A DNA stretch of 64,000 nt from Homoserinimonas sp. OAct 916 (GTDB taxonomy: Bacteria; Actinomycetota; Actinomycetes; Actinomycetales; Microbacteriaceae): NCBI RefSeq assembly GCF_003260275.1, contig NZ_QJHB01000001.1, forward strand, positions 372,001-436,000, given 5' to 3'. The notes beneath the pieces were generated by a model, which was not told where the DNA came from, did no database searches, and saw nothing but the letters and a program-made list of their open reading frames with translations. A program made the translations under genes and the position numbers. Of this stretch, positions 1 through 8,207 are shown in pieces (within the stretch, counting starts at the first letter, position 1; the number at the start of each line of letters is the position of its first letter).

Positions 1-1
1 C

Positions 2-1360
2 GATGGCGACTATCCCGTCACCGTCAACCTCAGGGACGTCGAGGGTGAGAGGCAGGAGCGAGTGGTCCGTGCGAAGTACGTGGTGGGCTGCGACGGTGCG
101 CGCAGCCTCGTTCGCGACGCGATCGGCCGCAAACACCTGGGTGGCGTCTCGCAACACGCTTGGGGCGTGATGGACGTTCTCGTGAACACCGACTTCCCCG
201 ACTGGCGCATCAAGTGCGCGATCAACTCGGAGGCCGGCAACATCCTGCACATCCCGCGCGAGGGCGGCTACCTGTGCCGAATGTACATCGACCTCGGCGA
301 GGTGGCTGAGGACGACAAGCACCGTGTGCGCCAGACCCCATTGGAGGCCATCATCCAGAAGGCGAACGACATTCTGCATCCGTACTCGCTGGATGTGAAG
401 AATGTCGCCTGGCACAGCGTGTACGAGGTCGGGCATCGGGTCACCGACAAGTTTGACGATGTGCCCGTCGGCATGAACCACACGCCGCGGGTGTTCCTGA
501 CCGGTGACGCCTGCCACACCCACAGCGCGAAGGCCGGCCAGGGCATGAATGTGTCAATGCAGGACGGGTTCAACCTGGGCTGGAAGCTCGGCCACGTACT
601 CACCGGCCGAAGCCCCGAATCGCTGCTGTCGACCTACTCGGATGAGCGCCAGCCGGTGGCGCAGCAGTTGATCGACTTCGACCGTGAATGGTCGAGCCTG
701 ATGGCCCGCAGGCCGGAGGAGATCGCCGACCCCCGGGAGTTGGCGGACTACTATCTGAAGACCTCGGAGTTCCCGTCGGGCTTCATGACGCAGTACCCCC
801 CGTCGATGATCGTGGGCGCTATGGAACACCAGTCACTGGCCGAAGGCTTCCCCATCGGCAAGCGTTTCAAGTCCGCCCAAGTGGTGCGCGTATCCGACGG
901 CAACAATGCGCACCTCGGCCACCACGCCAAAGCCGACGGCCGCTGGCGCATCTACGCGTTCGCCGATAGACCGTCAGCCGGTGAGAGTTCAGCGCTGGCC
1001 GACTGGGCCGAGTGGCTGTCATCCTCGCCCGCGTCTCCACTGGTGCGCTGCACCCCGGCCGGAGGCGATATCGACAGTGTCTTCGACGTGAAGGTGATCT
1101 ACCAGCAGGGGTTTGAAGACGTTGAGATCGCGCGTGTGCCCCCGACGTTCCTGCCGAAGACCGGGCCGTTCGAACTGACCGACTGGGAGAAGATGTACGC
1201 GGTCAAGCGCGACGAGGACATCTTCGACGTGCGCGAGATCTCGCGCGATGGCGCCGTTGTCATCGTGCGCCCCGACCAGTACGTCGCGCACGTACTGCCC
1301 CTGGCGGCGACCGATGAGCTGGCGGCGTTCTTCGCGCAGAATCTCCTGCCGGCGTCGTGA
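2..1360 (+). CDS. FAD-dependent aromatic-ring hydroxylase, 5' truncated by window edge
   Basis: The 3' part of a flavoprotein monooxygenase gene; 452 codons are present, open from base 2. The GTG at 62 is not the real start, because coding sequence continues upstream and the N-terminal GxGxxG dinucleotide fold is missing. Two FAD signatures are visible, GCDGARS at about residue 29 of the visible part and TGDACHTHSAKAGQG at about 167. The last 170 or so residues resemble the thioredoxin-like C-terminal domain of phenol 2-monooxygenase and 3-hydroxybenzoate 4-monooxygenase. The enzyme would use FAD and NAD(P)H to hydroxylate a phenolic ring in the cytoplasm. It ends 17 bases from the convergent hpaB stop, which fits a phenolic catabolic region. 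The substrate cannot be read from the sequence. Confidence 0.85.
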   Translation, partial: DGDYPVTVNLRDVEGERQERVVRAKYVVGCDGARSLVRDAIGRKHLGGVSQHAWGVMDVLVNTDFPDWRIKCAINSEAGNILHIPREGGYLCRMYIDLGEVAEDDKHRVRQTPLEAIIQKANDILHPYSLDVKNVAWHSVYEVGHRVTDKFDDVPVGMNHTPRVFLTGDACHTHSAKAGQGMNVSMQDGFNLGWKLGHVLTGRSPESLLSTYSDERQPVAQQLIDFDREWSSLMARRPEEIADPRELADYYLKTSEFPSGFMTQYPPSMIVGAMEHQSLAEGFPIGKRFKSAQVVRVSDGNNAHLGHHAKADGRWRIYAFADRPSAGESSALADWAEWLSSSPASPLVRCTPAGGDIDSVFDVKVIYQQGFEDVEIARVPPTFLPKTGPFELTDWEKMYAVKRDEDIFDVREISRDGAVVIVRPDQYVAHVLPLAATDELAAFFAQNLLPAS

Positions 1361-1377
1361 GCCGACTCCTCGCCCGA

Positions 1378-2832
1378 TCAGTCGTGGCGGGCGAGGAGAT
1401 CGCGGATGCCCCGGCGCGCAGGTTCCACGTCATAGCTGTTCACCAGGGCGCCGGCCATCCGCACCGGGTCGCCGAAGAAGAAGTACTCGTACAACGCCTG
1501 CCGGGAGGCGAACCCGGAGATCGATGCGTCGTGGGCGAGCTTGAACAGCTTCACCCGCTCGGGGCCGGTCAGCGACTTGGCCTGCAGGTACAGCTCAATG
1601 TCGCCCACTTCGGAACTGGCCAGGTCGGCCTCGCCGGGCAACGCCATCAGCCCTGAGGCACACAAGGTGCGTATGATCTGCGGAAAGCGCTGCGCGACCT
1701 TCGGGTACCAGTTGCGCGCCGCATTCAGCGGCTCCCATTTCGGTTGCATCATGCCGAATTGATTGAGTTCGGCATCGACCTCCGCGGTCCGCATCAGCGC
1801 CTTGCCGATCTCGACGTCGATGATGAGTTCGGTCAGGGACTCCTGGACGTGTTGAAAGCCGTCAATCCCAATGGATGCGGCGATCTCGCTGGCCAGCCCC
1901 AAAAAGAACGTACTCTTGCTGATCGTGCGGGCGATCACCTGCCCGGTCATCAGCGCGGCCGCCCCCGTCTCGGAATAGAAGCCGTTGCAGAGCTCCGGGT
2001 GCCCGAGCAGGAAGATGCGCTCGTTGGGCACGAACACGTTGTCGAAGACGACCACTGCATCCATTTCCTCGAACCGGCTGGCCAGGGGCTCGTCGAAGGT
2101 GGAGCCCCCGTTGTGCAGCGACGTGCGGCAGAGGTACCGGAGACCCGGTGCGTCGTTCTGGATTGCGAACGCGTACGAGTACGGTGCATCCTCGGGGGTG
2201 CCGCGCAGCACCGTGGACGGGAACACGAGCAGTTCATCGGCGATCGGTCCGATCGTGGCCAGCATGCGGGCACCGGAGATGACGATGCCGTCTTCGCGCT
2301 CCTCGACGATGCGCGCCGCGAGCCTGCCGCCCAGCTGTTCGCTGCCCGAGACCGAGCGGTTGGCCTGCGGCGGGATCAGCGTATGTGTGGCCAGCAGGTC
2401 GTTGTCGCGGGCGTATTCGTAGTAGTTGCGGATGTTCTGCGCGAATTGGGGATCCGCCTGGGCGAACCAGTGTTCGGCAGCGGCGAGCGCGGTCAGCGCC
2501 GAGTTCAGATAGTCTCCGGTGCGTCCGAGGAACCCGTGGGAGTACTCCGCCCAGACCTCGGTGGCCTGTCTGCGCCTCTCCAGATCTTCGACGGTTCGCG
2601 GGATCAGGAACGACGTGCTCACGCGCTCCCCGGTCTGTGGCAACGCGTACGTGAGCGCCTCGGAGTGCTGCGGGTCGTGCTGCATGTCGAACAGTGTCGC
2701 GAAGGTGCGTGTGACGTTCGTGAAGGCCGGGTGTTCGGCGATGTTCTCTCGAATGACCTCGCCGTCGATGAGCACGTGCGGTCGCATGGAATTGAGCTTG
2801 TCGATGTATTGCGCTCCGGTGCGGATTCCCAT
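1378..2832 (-). CDS. hpaB: 4-hydroxyphenylacetate 3-monooxygenase, oxygenase component
   Basis: This 484-residue protein matches the HpaB/PheA1/TftD family of FADH2-using hydroxylases in length and architecture: an N-terminal alpha/beta part, then a helical acyl-CoA-dehydrogenase-like part. It begins MGIRTGAQYIDKLN, typical of the family, and carries the RTGDYLNSAL segment near residue 100. The family ortho-hydroxylates 4-hydroxyphenylacetate to homoprotocatechuate, or related phenols, with reduced flavin from a partner reductase. That partner, hpaC, lies 60 bases upstream on the same strand, so the two probably form an operon. AAGGAGC precedes the ATG by 11 nt. Chlorophenol or phenol hydroxylase is an alternative; 4-hydroxyphenylacetate is favoured by the amine oxidase and FAH neighbours. 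Confidence 0.88.
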   Translation of the reverse strand: MGIRTGAQYIDKLNSMRPHVLIDGEVIRENIAEHPAFTNVTRTFATLFDMQHDPQHSEALTYALPQTGERVSTSFLIPRTVEDLERRRQATEVWAEYSHGFLGRTGDYLNSALTALAAAEHWFAQADPQFAQNIRNYYEYARDNDLLATHTLIPPQANRSVSGSEQLGGRLAARIVEEREDGIVISGARMLATIGPIADELLVFPSTVLRGTPEDAPYSYAFAIQNDAPGLRYLCRTSLHNGGSTFDEPLASRFEEMDAVVVFDNVFVPNERIFLLGHPELCNGFYSETGAAALMTGQVIARTISKSTFFLGLASEIAASIGIDGFQHVQESLTELIIDVEIGKALMRTAEVDAELNQFGMMQPKWEPLNAARNWYPKVAQRFPQIIRTLCASGLMALPGEADLASSEVGDIELYLQAKSLTGPERVKLFKLAHDASISGFASRQALYEYFFFGDPVRMAGALVNSYDVEPARRGIRDLLARHD

Positions 2833-2892
2833 GATTTCTATTGCTCCTTGACGGTCGGGTCGGGTGCGTGGGGCGGGTGTTCAACCCAGCGG

Positions 2893-3459
2893 TCAGAAGA
2901 GTGCCTCGTGCCCCAACAGGTGTTCGGGGATGACGGTGAATGCAGAGTTGACGAATCCGAGCGCGTCGCCGGGCCGGTAGTCGAATTCCCTCACTTCGCC
3001 CAGGTACAGCGTGTGGTCACCGCCGTCGTACGCGGCCCAGGGCAGGCAACTGAGGTGGGCCAGCACCCCGGAGAGCCTCGGTGCGATCTCGCCGTCGACC
3101 CAGAGCGGGTCACCCGTCAGGCTGCCCGCGAAATTGCGGGCAACCTCCTCCTGCTCTGCGCCGAGGATGTTCACTGTGAACGGGCGGTCGTGGAGAAGAT
3201 CGTGTGACTGGGTGGACTTGGCGATGCTGACGAGCACCAACGGCGGCTCCAACGAGACCGAGGTGAAGGAGTTCACGGTGATGCCGTGCCGGCCGTCCGG
3301 TGTGCTGAAGGTGACCACTGCCACCCCGGTGGCGAAGCGACCGAGGGTGCCCCTGAAATGATGTTCGCGCGGGCGCAACACCGACGGCTTCCATGTGTGC
3401 CTGAGACCGTCAGGGACTGGGATCACCGGTGGTTCCCCATCCGCTGATTCATCATGCAT
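2893..3459 (-). CDS. hpaC: flavin reductase partner of HpaB
   Basis: A flavin_Reduct-domain protein of 188 residues from the ATG at 3459 (a TTG at 3468 is an in-frame alternative; a stop lies just upstream). Segments such as FRGTLGRFATGVAVVTF, GITVNSFTSVSLEPPLVLVS and FTVNIL are characteristic of the HpaC/RutF family, which reduces FAD or FMN with NAD(P)H and passes it by diffusion to the oxygenase. It lies directly upstream of hpaB. Neither start has a good Shine-Dalgarno sequence of its own, but a short ORF with a strong one overlaps the ATG, suggesting translational coupling. Confidence 0.87.
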   Translation of the reverse strand: MHDESADGEPPVIPVPDGLRHTWKPSVLRPREHHFRGTLGRFATGVAVVTFSTPDGRHGITVNSFTSVSLEPPLVLVSIAKSTQSHDLLHDRPFTVNILGAEQEEVARNFAGSLTGDPLWVDGEIAPRLSGVLAHLSCLPWAAYDGGDHTLYLGEVREFDYRPGDALGFVNSAFTVIPEHLLGHEALF

Positions 3460-3520
3460 TGTGTTCAACGGTCATCGTGACTCGGATCCACTCATTCCGG
3501 GTTCGAACAGGGCATTTCAT
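3452..3520 (-). CDS. possible 22-codon leader ORF coupled to hpaC
   Basis: On the minus strand AAAAAGGAGG stands 6 nt before an ATG at 3520 that opens a 22-codon frame, MKCPVRTRNEWIRVTMTVEH followed by NA and TGA. Its stop lies inside the first codons of hpaC, so the two overlap by 8 nt in different frames. This is the only strong ribosome site near hpaC. It may be a leader peptide that delivers ribosomes to hpaC, or a remnant of an earlier N-terminus. No homology is recognised. Confidence 0.35.
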   Translation of the reverse strand: MKCPVRTRNEWIRVTMTVEHNA

Positions 3521-3537
3521 CGCTGGCCTCCTTTTTG

Positions 3538-3566
3538 ACGATAGCCGGTTGCCGGTTGACTGTGCA
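3538..3566 (-). promoter_or_regulatory. putative hpaCB promoter with an AraC-like core at -35
   Basis: On the minus strand TGCACA (3566-3561) is separated by 17 nt from TATCGT (3543-3538), about 20 nt before the leader ORF. TATCGT is a fair -10. TGCACA is a poor sigma-70 -35 but is the core of the ACTGCACA direct repeats found between the permease and amine oxidase genes. This layout suggests an activator-dependent promoter. Inferred from spacing only. Confidence 0.3.
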
Positions 3567-3675
3567 TCCCCGGCGAGTCGTCGTCGGCTGCCCCGACGGG
3601 CCGGGATGGCGCTCGCCACCCGCATAACAGTCTCGTTCAGTGGGCCCGTCCAGCCCGGCGTGAGAGAATTATCTG

Positions 3676-6600
3676 TTGGCCCCTTCGCCGACCCGACTCG
3701 ACCAGGAACGTGCCGCACGACTTATGCCCTCCCCCATCAGCACCCCGATGATCGCCCGCCTCGTCGGCCCGCAGGCATTCACCCGCGGCGAGCGCTACGC
3801 CAGGGACGGTCATGTGTCGCAGCTCACCTGGCTGAAGAATGGCGCGCAGGTCTACGGTACTGTGGCCGGTTCGCGCAACGAACCGTACACGGCCACTGTG
3901 ACGCTCACCACGGATGGCCGCGGTGAGGTGTCCCGGGCATCCGGAGTCTGCACCTGTCCGTTGAAACGCAACTGCAAGCATGTTGCCGCTTTGCTGATCG
4001 TGAGCCAGCGCTCACGGCCCGACTCGGACGACCAGACGGCAGAACCGGTCGATTCGCGGCACGAGGAGGCCACCGAGTCGACCTGGCGCAAAATCCTTGG
4101 CCCGCTGGCGACTCCGGCCAGGGCAGGCGAGGCCACTCCTCGCACACCCCTGGCGCTGCAACTCGACGTTCCACGAAAGCACTCCGGCCATTTTCGATTC
4201 GTCTCAGGCGGCCCCGCGCCCCTCCCCCGCCTGGCCGCCCGCGGCATGCTCGCCGGCAGGAACGGTGTCTGGACACCGGGAAATCTCACCTGGGCGATGC
4301 TTTCCCACCCGCCCACGTCATTCGATCCGGCCCAGGTGCGCGCGTTGCTCGCCCTTCATGCGCTGTTGCCGGCCACCCAGCGGTTCCAGACGCAGGCTGA
4401 CGAGTGGATCTATCTGGACGGCATCGATTCCCCCGCGTTGTGGACCCTGCTCACGGCTGTCGTCTCCAGCGGGGTGCCATTGGTCTCTACTGCCCCGGGG
4501 CTTGATCCGGTCACTCTCCAAGCCGCTCCGGCCAGCGTCGAACTCGACATCCGCCGACACGCGGGCGCCCTCACCCTCGCCCCGCTGGTGAACCTTGCCG
4601 GCGGTCACGTCGCGAGGCGCACCTTCGGCTTCACGGGGGCACCCGCTCACGGGGTGTTCACCTGGGACGAGAGCCGCGCGGCAGACGGCACGGCAGGCAA
4701 CACCGTGCGGGTCATTGCGCCCCTGGCAGAGGCTGTCAGCCCGCACCTGCGTGCCCTGACCGCCGAGCCGGTCACAATCCCCCCGGCCGACGAGGCTGAT
4801 TTCATCGGTAGCTTCTACCCCCATCTGCGCCGACAGTTCACGCTGACCAGCATTGACGGCTCGTTTGACCTGCCGCCGGCCGCGCGCCCACGTTTGGCAC
4901 TGACCATCGCACACCACACGAATGCCCGGATAGAGCTCCAATTCGAGTGGGAGTACACCAATCCTCGAGCCGGGGCCGACGACACTGTGGCCTACCGTCA
5001 TTCGCTCTGGCCCTCCCCCGGCGACACGAGTTTTCGAGACACAGAGGCAGAAGCAGAGATCATTCAGTCGGTGGATGCCGCCCTCAACCCGTTCCCAGAA
5101 CTCAGCCCACCCCGGTATCCCCGATCGCGGCTGGCCGATACGTCGGTACTGGCCGGCGGTCGCATGCTCGCGTTCCTCGACACGGCTGTGCCCGAACTCG
5201 AGGTGATCGACCGCGTGCGGGTCACGATCGACGGCAACGCGCCGCTCTACCGCAAAGCCCATGAACCACCCCTGATCAGCGTCGGCACCACCGAGATCGC
5301 CGGCGAGCGTGACTGGTTCAACCTGGCCGTGACGGTGTCGATCGAGGGCGTCGAGATTCCATTCGATGACCTGTTCCGTGCGTTGGCGACCGGCCAGGAG
5401 GTGATGATCCTGCCCACAGGCATTTGGTTCGACCTGGACCGGCCGGAGCTTGGCCAGTTGCGCACATTAATCGAAGAGGCGCGCGGGCTCCAAGACGTGC
5501 GTTCGGATTCACTTCGGTTGAGCCGGTTCCAAGCCGACCTCTGGGACGAACTGCAGCATCTCGGCGTCGTCACCGAACAGGCCGACGCCTGGCGGCACGC
5601 GATGGCGGGTCTGACGGGCTCCGAGTCCGTCGCCTGGGTACCACTGCCGAACAGCGTGGATGCGACGTTGCGCGACTATCAGCAGTCGGGTTTCAACTGG
5701 CTCGCATTTCTCTACGAACATGGCCTCGGCGGCATTCTGGCCGACGACATGGGCCTCGGCAAGACTCTGCAGGCCATCGCCCTGATCGCGCACGTGCAAG
5801 GGCAGAAAGACGCGGCCGCGACCGACCGGGCGCCCTTCCTCGTGGTCGCGCCGACCAGCGTGGTCTCCAACTGGGCGGCCGAGTGCGCCAGGTTCGCTCC
5901 CGACCTGTCGGTGGCCACGATCTCCGAGACATCGAAGAAGAGACCGAACACACTGGCCGAGGTGGCCCGGGGCATGGATGTCATCATCACCTCCTACACG
6001 CTCTTCCGGCTTGACTTCGCGGAATACGATGCGATCGGCTGGGCCGGTCTGCTGCTCGACGAGGCGCAATTCGTGAAGAACCACAAATCCCGCGCCCACC
6101 AGTTCGCCCGGCGACTGAACACACCCTTCAAGTTGGCCATCACCGGAACCCCGTTGGAGAACAACCTGATGGAGTTCTGGTCGCTGTTGTCGATCACCGC
6201 ACCCGGGCTGTTTCCCACCCCTGGCCGGTTCACCGAGTACTACCGCAACCCGATCGAGAAGAACTTCAACGCCGAGAGGCTGCAGCAGTTGCGGCGGCGC
6301 ATTCGGCCGTTCATGCTGCGGCGCACCAAGGACCAGGTGGCGACAGACCTCCCGGAGAAGCAGGAGCAGGTGCTCGAACTGGAGCTGAACCCCAAGCACC
6401 GTAAGGTTTACCAGATGCACCTGCAGCGTGAGCGCCAGAAGGTGCTCGGGCTGCTCGGCGATCTGAATACGAACCGCTTCGAGATCTTCAGGTCGCTGAC
6501 CATGCTGCGCCAGTTGAGCCTGGACGCGAGCCTGTACGATCACCAGTACGCCCATATTCCCTCGACGAAGCTCGACGCGCTGCTCGAAATGCTTGACGAC

Positions 6601-7065
6601 ATCACGGCCGAGGGCCACCGAACGCTGATCTTCAGTCAGTTCACGCAGTATCTGGGCAAGGCTAGGGACCGGTTGGATGCCGCCGGCATCACCTACTCCT
6701 ACCTCGACGGCAAGACGCGCAATCGGGCCAGGGCGATCGCCGACTTCAAGCAGGGTGACACGCAGGTGTTCCTGATCAGTCTGAAGGCGGGCGGGTTCGG
6801 CCTGAACCTCACCGAGGCAGACTATTGCATCCTGCTCGACCCGTGGTGGAACCCGGCAACCGAGGCCCAGGCCGTGGACCGCGCCCACCGGATCGGCCAG
6901 ACCAAGAACGTCATGGTGTACCGATTGGTGGCCAAAGACACCATTGAAGAGAAGGTCATGGCCCTGAAGTCGACCAAGGCGAAACTGTTCGAGTCGGTGA
7001 TGACTGACGCGGCCCACTCGGGCAGCGGCTTCACTGCCGCCGACATTCAGGAGTTGCTGGCGTAG
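3676..7065 (+). CDS. SNF2-family helicase with SWIM zinc finger
   Basis: An 1129-residue ATP-dependent DNA translocase of the bacterial SNF2/RapA-like group. Near the N-terminus (about residues 92-104) is a SWIM zinc motif, CTCPLKRNCKH. A long middle part of unclear function follows. The SNF2 ATPase core shows DDMGLGKT (Walker A, 690-697) and a DEAQ box at 795-798 in place of DEAH. The helicase C-terminal lobe contains SLKAGGFGLNL and QAVDRAHRIGQ, the arginine-finger motif. The start is TTG at 3676 with GAGAGAA 8 nt upstream; in-frame ATGs at 3724 and 3748 are alternatives. It probably remodels protein-nucleic acid complexes. It interrupts a catabolic region and has no evident link to its neighbours. 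Confidence 0.92.
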   Translation: MAPSPTRLDQERAARLMPSPISTPMIARLVGPQAFTRGERYARDGHVSQLTWLKNGAQVYGTVAGSRNEPYTATVTLTTDGRGEVSRASGVCTCPLKRNCKHVAALLIVSQRSRPDSDDQTAEPVDSRHEEATESTWRKILGPLATPARAGEATPRTPLALQLDVPRKHSGHFRFVSGGPAPLPRLAARGMLAGRNGVWTPGNLTWAMLSHPPTSFDPAQVRALLALHALLPATQRFQTQADEWIYLDGIDSPALWTLLTAVVSSGVPLVSTAPGLDPVTLQAAPASVELDIRRHAGALTLAPLVNLAGGHVARRTFGFTGAPAHGVFTWDESRAADGTAGNTVRVIAPLAEAVSPHLRALTAEPVTIPPADEADFIGSFYPHLRRQFTLTSIDGSFDLPPAARPRLALTIAHHTNARIELQFEWEYTNPRAGADDTVAYRHSLWPSPGDTSFRDTEAEAEIIQSVDAALNPFPELSPPRYPRSRLADTSVLAGGRMLAFLDTAVPELEVIDRVRVTIDGNAPLYRKAHEPPLISVGTTEIAGERDWFNLAVTVSIEGVEIPFDDLFRALATGQEVMILPTGIWFDLDRPELGQLRTLIEEARGLQDVRSDSLRLSRFQADLWDELQHLGVVTEQADAWRHAMAGLTGSESVAWVPLPNSVDATLRDYQQSGFNWLAFLYEHGLGGILADDMGLGKTLQAIALIAHVQGQKDAAATDRAPFLVVAPTSVVSNWAAECARFAPDLSVATISETSKKRPNTLAEVARGMDVIITSYTLFRLDFAEYDAIGWAGLLLDEAQFVKNHKSRAHQFARRLNTPFKLAITGTPLENNLMEFWSLLSITAPGLFPTPGRFTEYYRNPIEKNFNAERLQQLRRRIRPFMLRRTKDQVATDLPEKQEQVLELELNPKHRKVYQMHLQRERQKVLGLLGDLNTNRFEIFRSLTMLRQLSLDASLYDHQYAHIPSTKLDALLEMLDDITAEGHRTLIFSQFTQYLGKARDRLDAAGITYSYLDGKTRNRARAIADFKQGDTQVFLISLKAGGFGLNLTEADYCILLDPWWNPATEAQAVDRAHRIGQTKNVMVYRLVAKDTIEEKVMALKSTKAKLFESVMTDAAHSGSGFTAADIQELLA

Positions 7066-7101
7066 GCAGCACCCCTTTGTTCTGCGGTGCGGCACTACTG
7101 G

Positions 7102-7121
7102 TATGATCCGCATCACGGATC
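7102..7121 (+). promoter_or_regulatory. putative promoter and operator of the AraC-type regulator gene
   Basis: TATGAT at 7102-7107, preceded by TGG as in an extended -10, overlaps a perfect inverted repeat, GATCCG (7105-7110), five bases, CGGATC (7116-7121). It lies 37 bases before the regulator's start. An inverted repeat over the -10 suggests repression, possibly by the gene's own product. No convincing -35 was found. Confidence 0.35.
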
Positions 7122-7157
7122 GTAAACGACGTTGTCCCTTCCCCGAGGTGGTTCCCC

Positions 7158-8129
7158 ATGTCCCGTGCCACAGCCGACCAGAGCCCAGGTTCTGCCCGTG
7201 TCGAAACGCTGGTGGCGCGTGATTTCAGCGACTTTCAAGTCGCGGTGTCCGAGTCTTTCCTCCCCCTCAAGGTGTCGAGCGATCAACCGGAGCATTTTCG
7301 CGGCAGCATCCGCAGCGGCATCGTCGATGAGGTGCACATCTCCGATGTGCGAGCCAGCACGCACGTCGTCGAGCGCACCCCCGGCCTCATCGCTGCCGAT
7401 GACCGCGCGTATTACAAACTCAACCTGCAACTGTCCGGCAAGGGGTTGCTGATCCAGGACGGCCGGGAAGCGCTGCTTCAGCCGGGTGATCTTGCCGTCT
7501 ACGACACCAGCCGTCCATACTCCCTGGTGTTCGAGGACACGTTTCGCACCATGGTGGTCATGTTCCCAAGGGAGCGGATCGATCTGCCTGTCCCGCTGGT
7601 CGGCCAGCTCACAGCAGTGCACATGTCTGCGGCGGATCCTCTCGCCGGAATGGTCACCCCTTTTCTCGAGCAAATGGTGAACAATCTCGACCAGTTGTCG
7701 CGCAACGTCGGTCCCAGGCTGGCCCACGGTGCGCTCGACCTCGTGACGACCCTGTTCGCCGGTCAGCTCGACCTCAAACGCACGATCGACCCGAATCACG
7801 CGTTGATGGAGGGAATCCGTGCGTATATCGACGAGAACCTTCCCACAATCCAGCTCAATCCCACTCAGATCGCCACCGCACACCACATTTCGACCCGGCA
7901 CCTTCACGCGCTCTTCAGCGCTGAGGAAACGAGCGTATCCGCGTGGATCCGCACCAGACGCCTCGAGCACTGTCGCCGCGACCTGCTCGATCCGGTCCTT
8001 TCCGGCCACTCGATCGCCCAGATCGCCAGCAGGTGGGGACTGGTGGATGCCGCACACTTCAGCCGCGTCTTCAAAGCCGCATTCCATGAATCCCCGAGCA
8101 CCCTGAGGGAGCGCAGCAGGGCGGCCTGA
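7158..8129 (+). CDS. AraC-family transcriptional regulator (FeaR-like)
   Basis: A 323-residue regulator with an N-terminal AraC-binding-like cupin domain (roughly residues 30-190, including LLQPGDLAVYDTSRPY) and a C-terminal two-part AraC helix-turn-helix (about 215-320, including ISTRHLHALFSAEETSVSAW and WGLVDAAHFSRVFKAAF). This layout matches FeaR and similar activators of phenethylamine and tyramine breakdown. GAGGTGG lies 8 nt before the ATG. The permease gene is convergent on its far side and the amine oxidase follows; a pair of direct repeats spaced 21 bp between those two genes is a natural target. Function as activator of the amine and hydroxyphenylacetate genes is inferred from context. 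Confidence 0.87.
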   Translation: MSRATADQSPGSARVETLVARDFSDFQVAVSESFLPLKVSSDQPEHFRGSIRSGIVDEVHISDVRASTHVVERTPGLIAADDRAYYKLNLQLSGKGLLIQDGREALLQPGDLAVYDTSRPYSLVFEDTFRTMVVMFPRERIDLPVPLVGQLTAVHMSAADPLAGMVTPFLEQMVNNLDQLSRNVGPRLAHGALDLVTTLFAGQLDLKRTIDPNHALMEGIRAYIDENLPTIQLNPTQIATAHHISTRHLHALFSAEETSVSAWIRTRRLEHCRRDLLDPVLSGHSIAQIASRWGLVDAAHFSRVFKAAFHESPSTLRERSRAA

Positions 8130-8157
8130 ACAGACGGCCCCCTGCCACAGCCCGGGC

Positions 8158-8186
8158 AGCCGCCACCCATTCCGCTGTTGGCGGCT
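8158..8186. terminator. hairpin between convergent araC-type and permease genes
   Basis: AGCCGCCA (8158-8165) and TGGCGGCT (8179-8186) form a perfect 8-bp stem with a 13-nt loop in the 78-base space between two convergent stops. There is no T-run, so it may end transcription with Rho or serve as a bidirectional structure. Confidence 0.4.
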
Positions 8187-8207
8187 TGGCCCCAGGCGAC
8201 CTCGGCG

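Noticed and set aside
62-1360. GTG at 62 as the start of the first gene
   Set aside because: Codons from base 2 continue the protein, and the N-terminal FAD fold is missing, so the gene is cut by the window edge.
1744-3207. A 487-codon plus-strand frame over hpaB and hpaC
   Set aside because: It is antisense to two well-matched enzymes, has no recognisable domain and reflects codon bias in high-G+C DNA.
5509-7116. A 535-codon minus-strand frame over the SNF2 gene
   Set aside because: The plus-strand frame contains all SNF2 motifs; this one has none.
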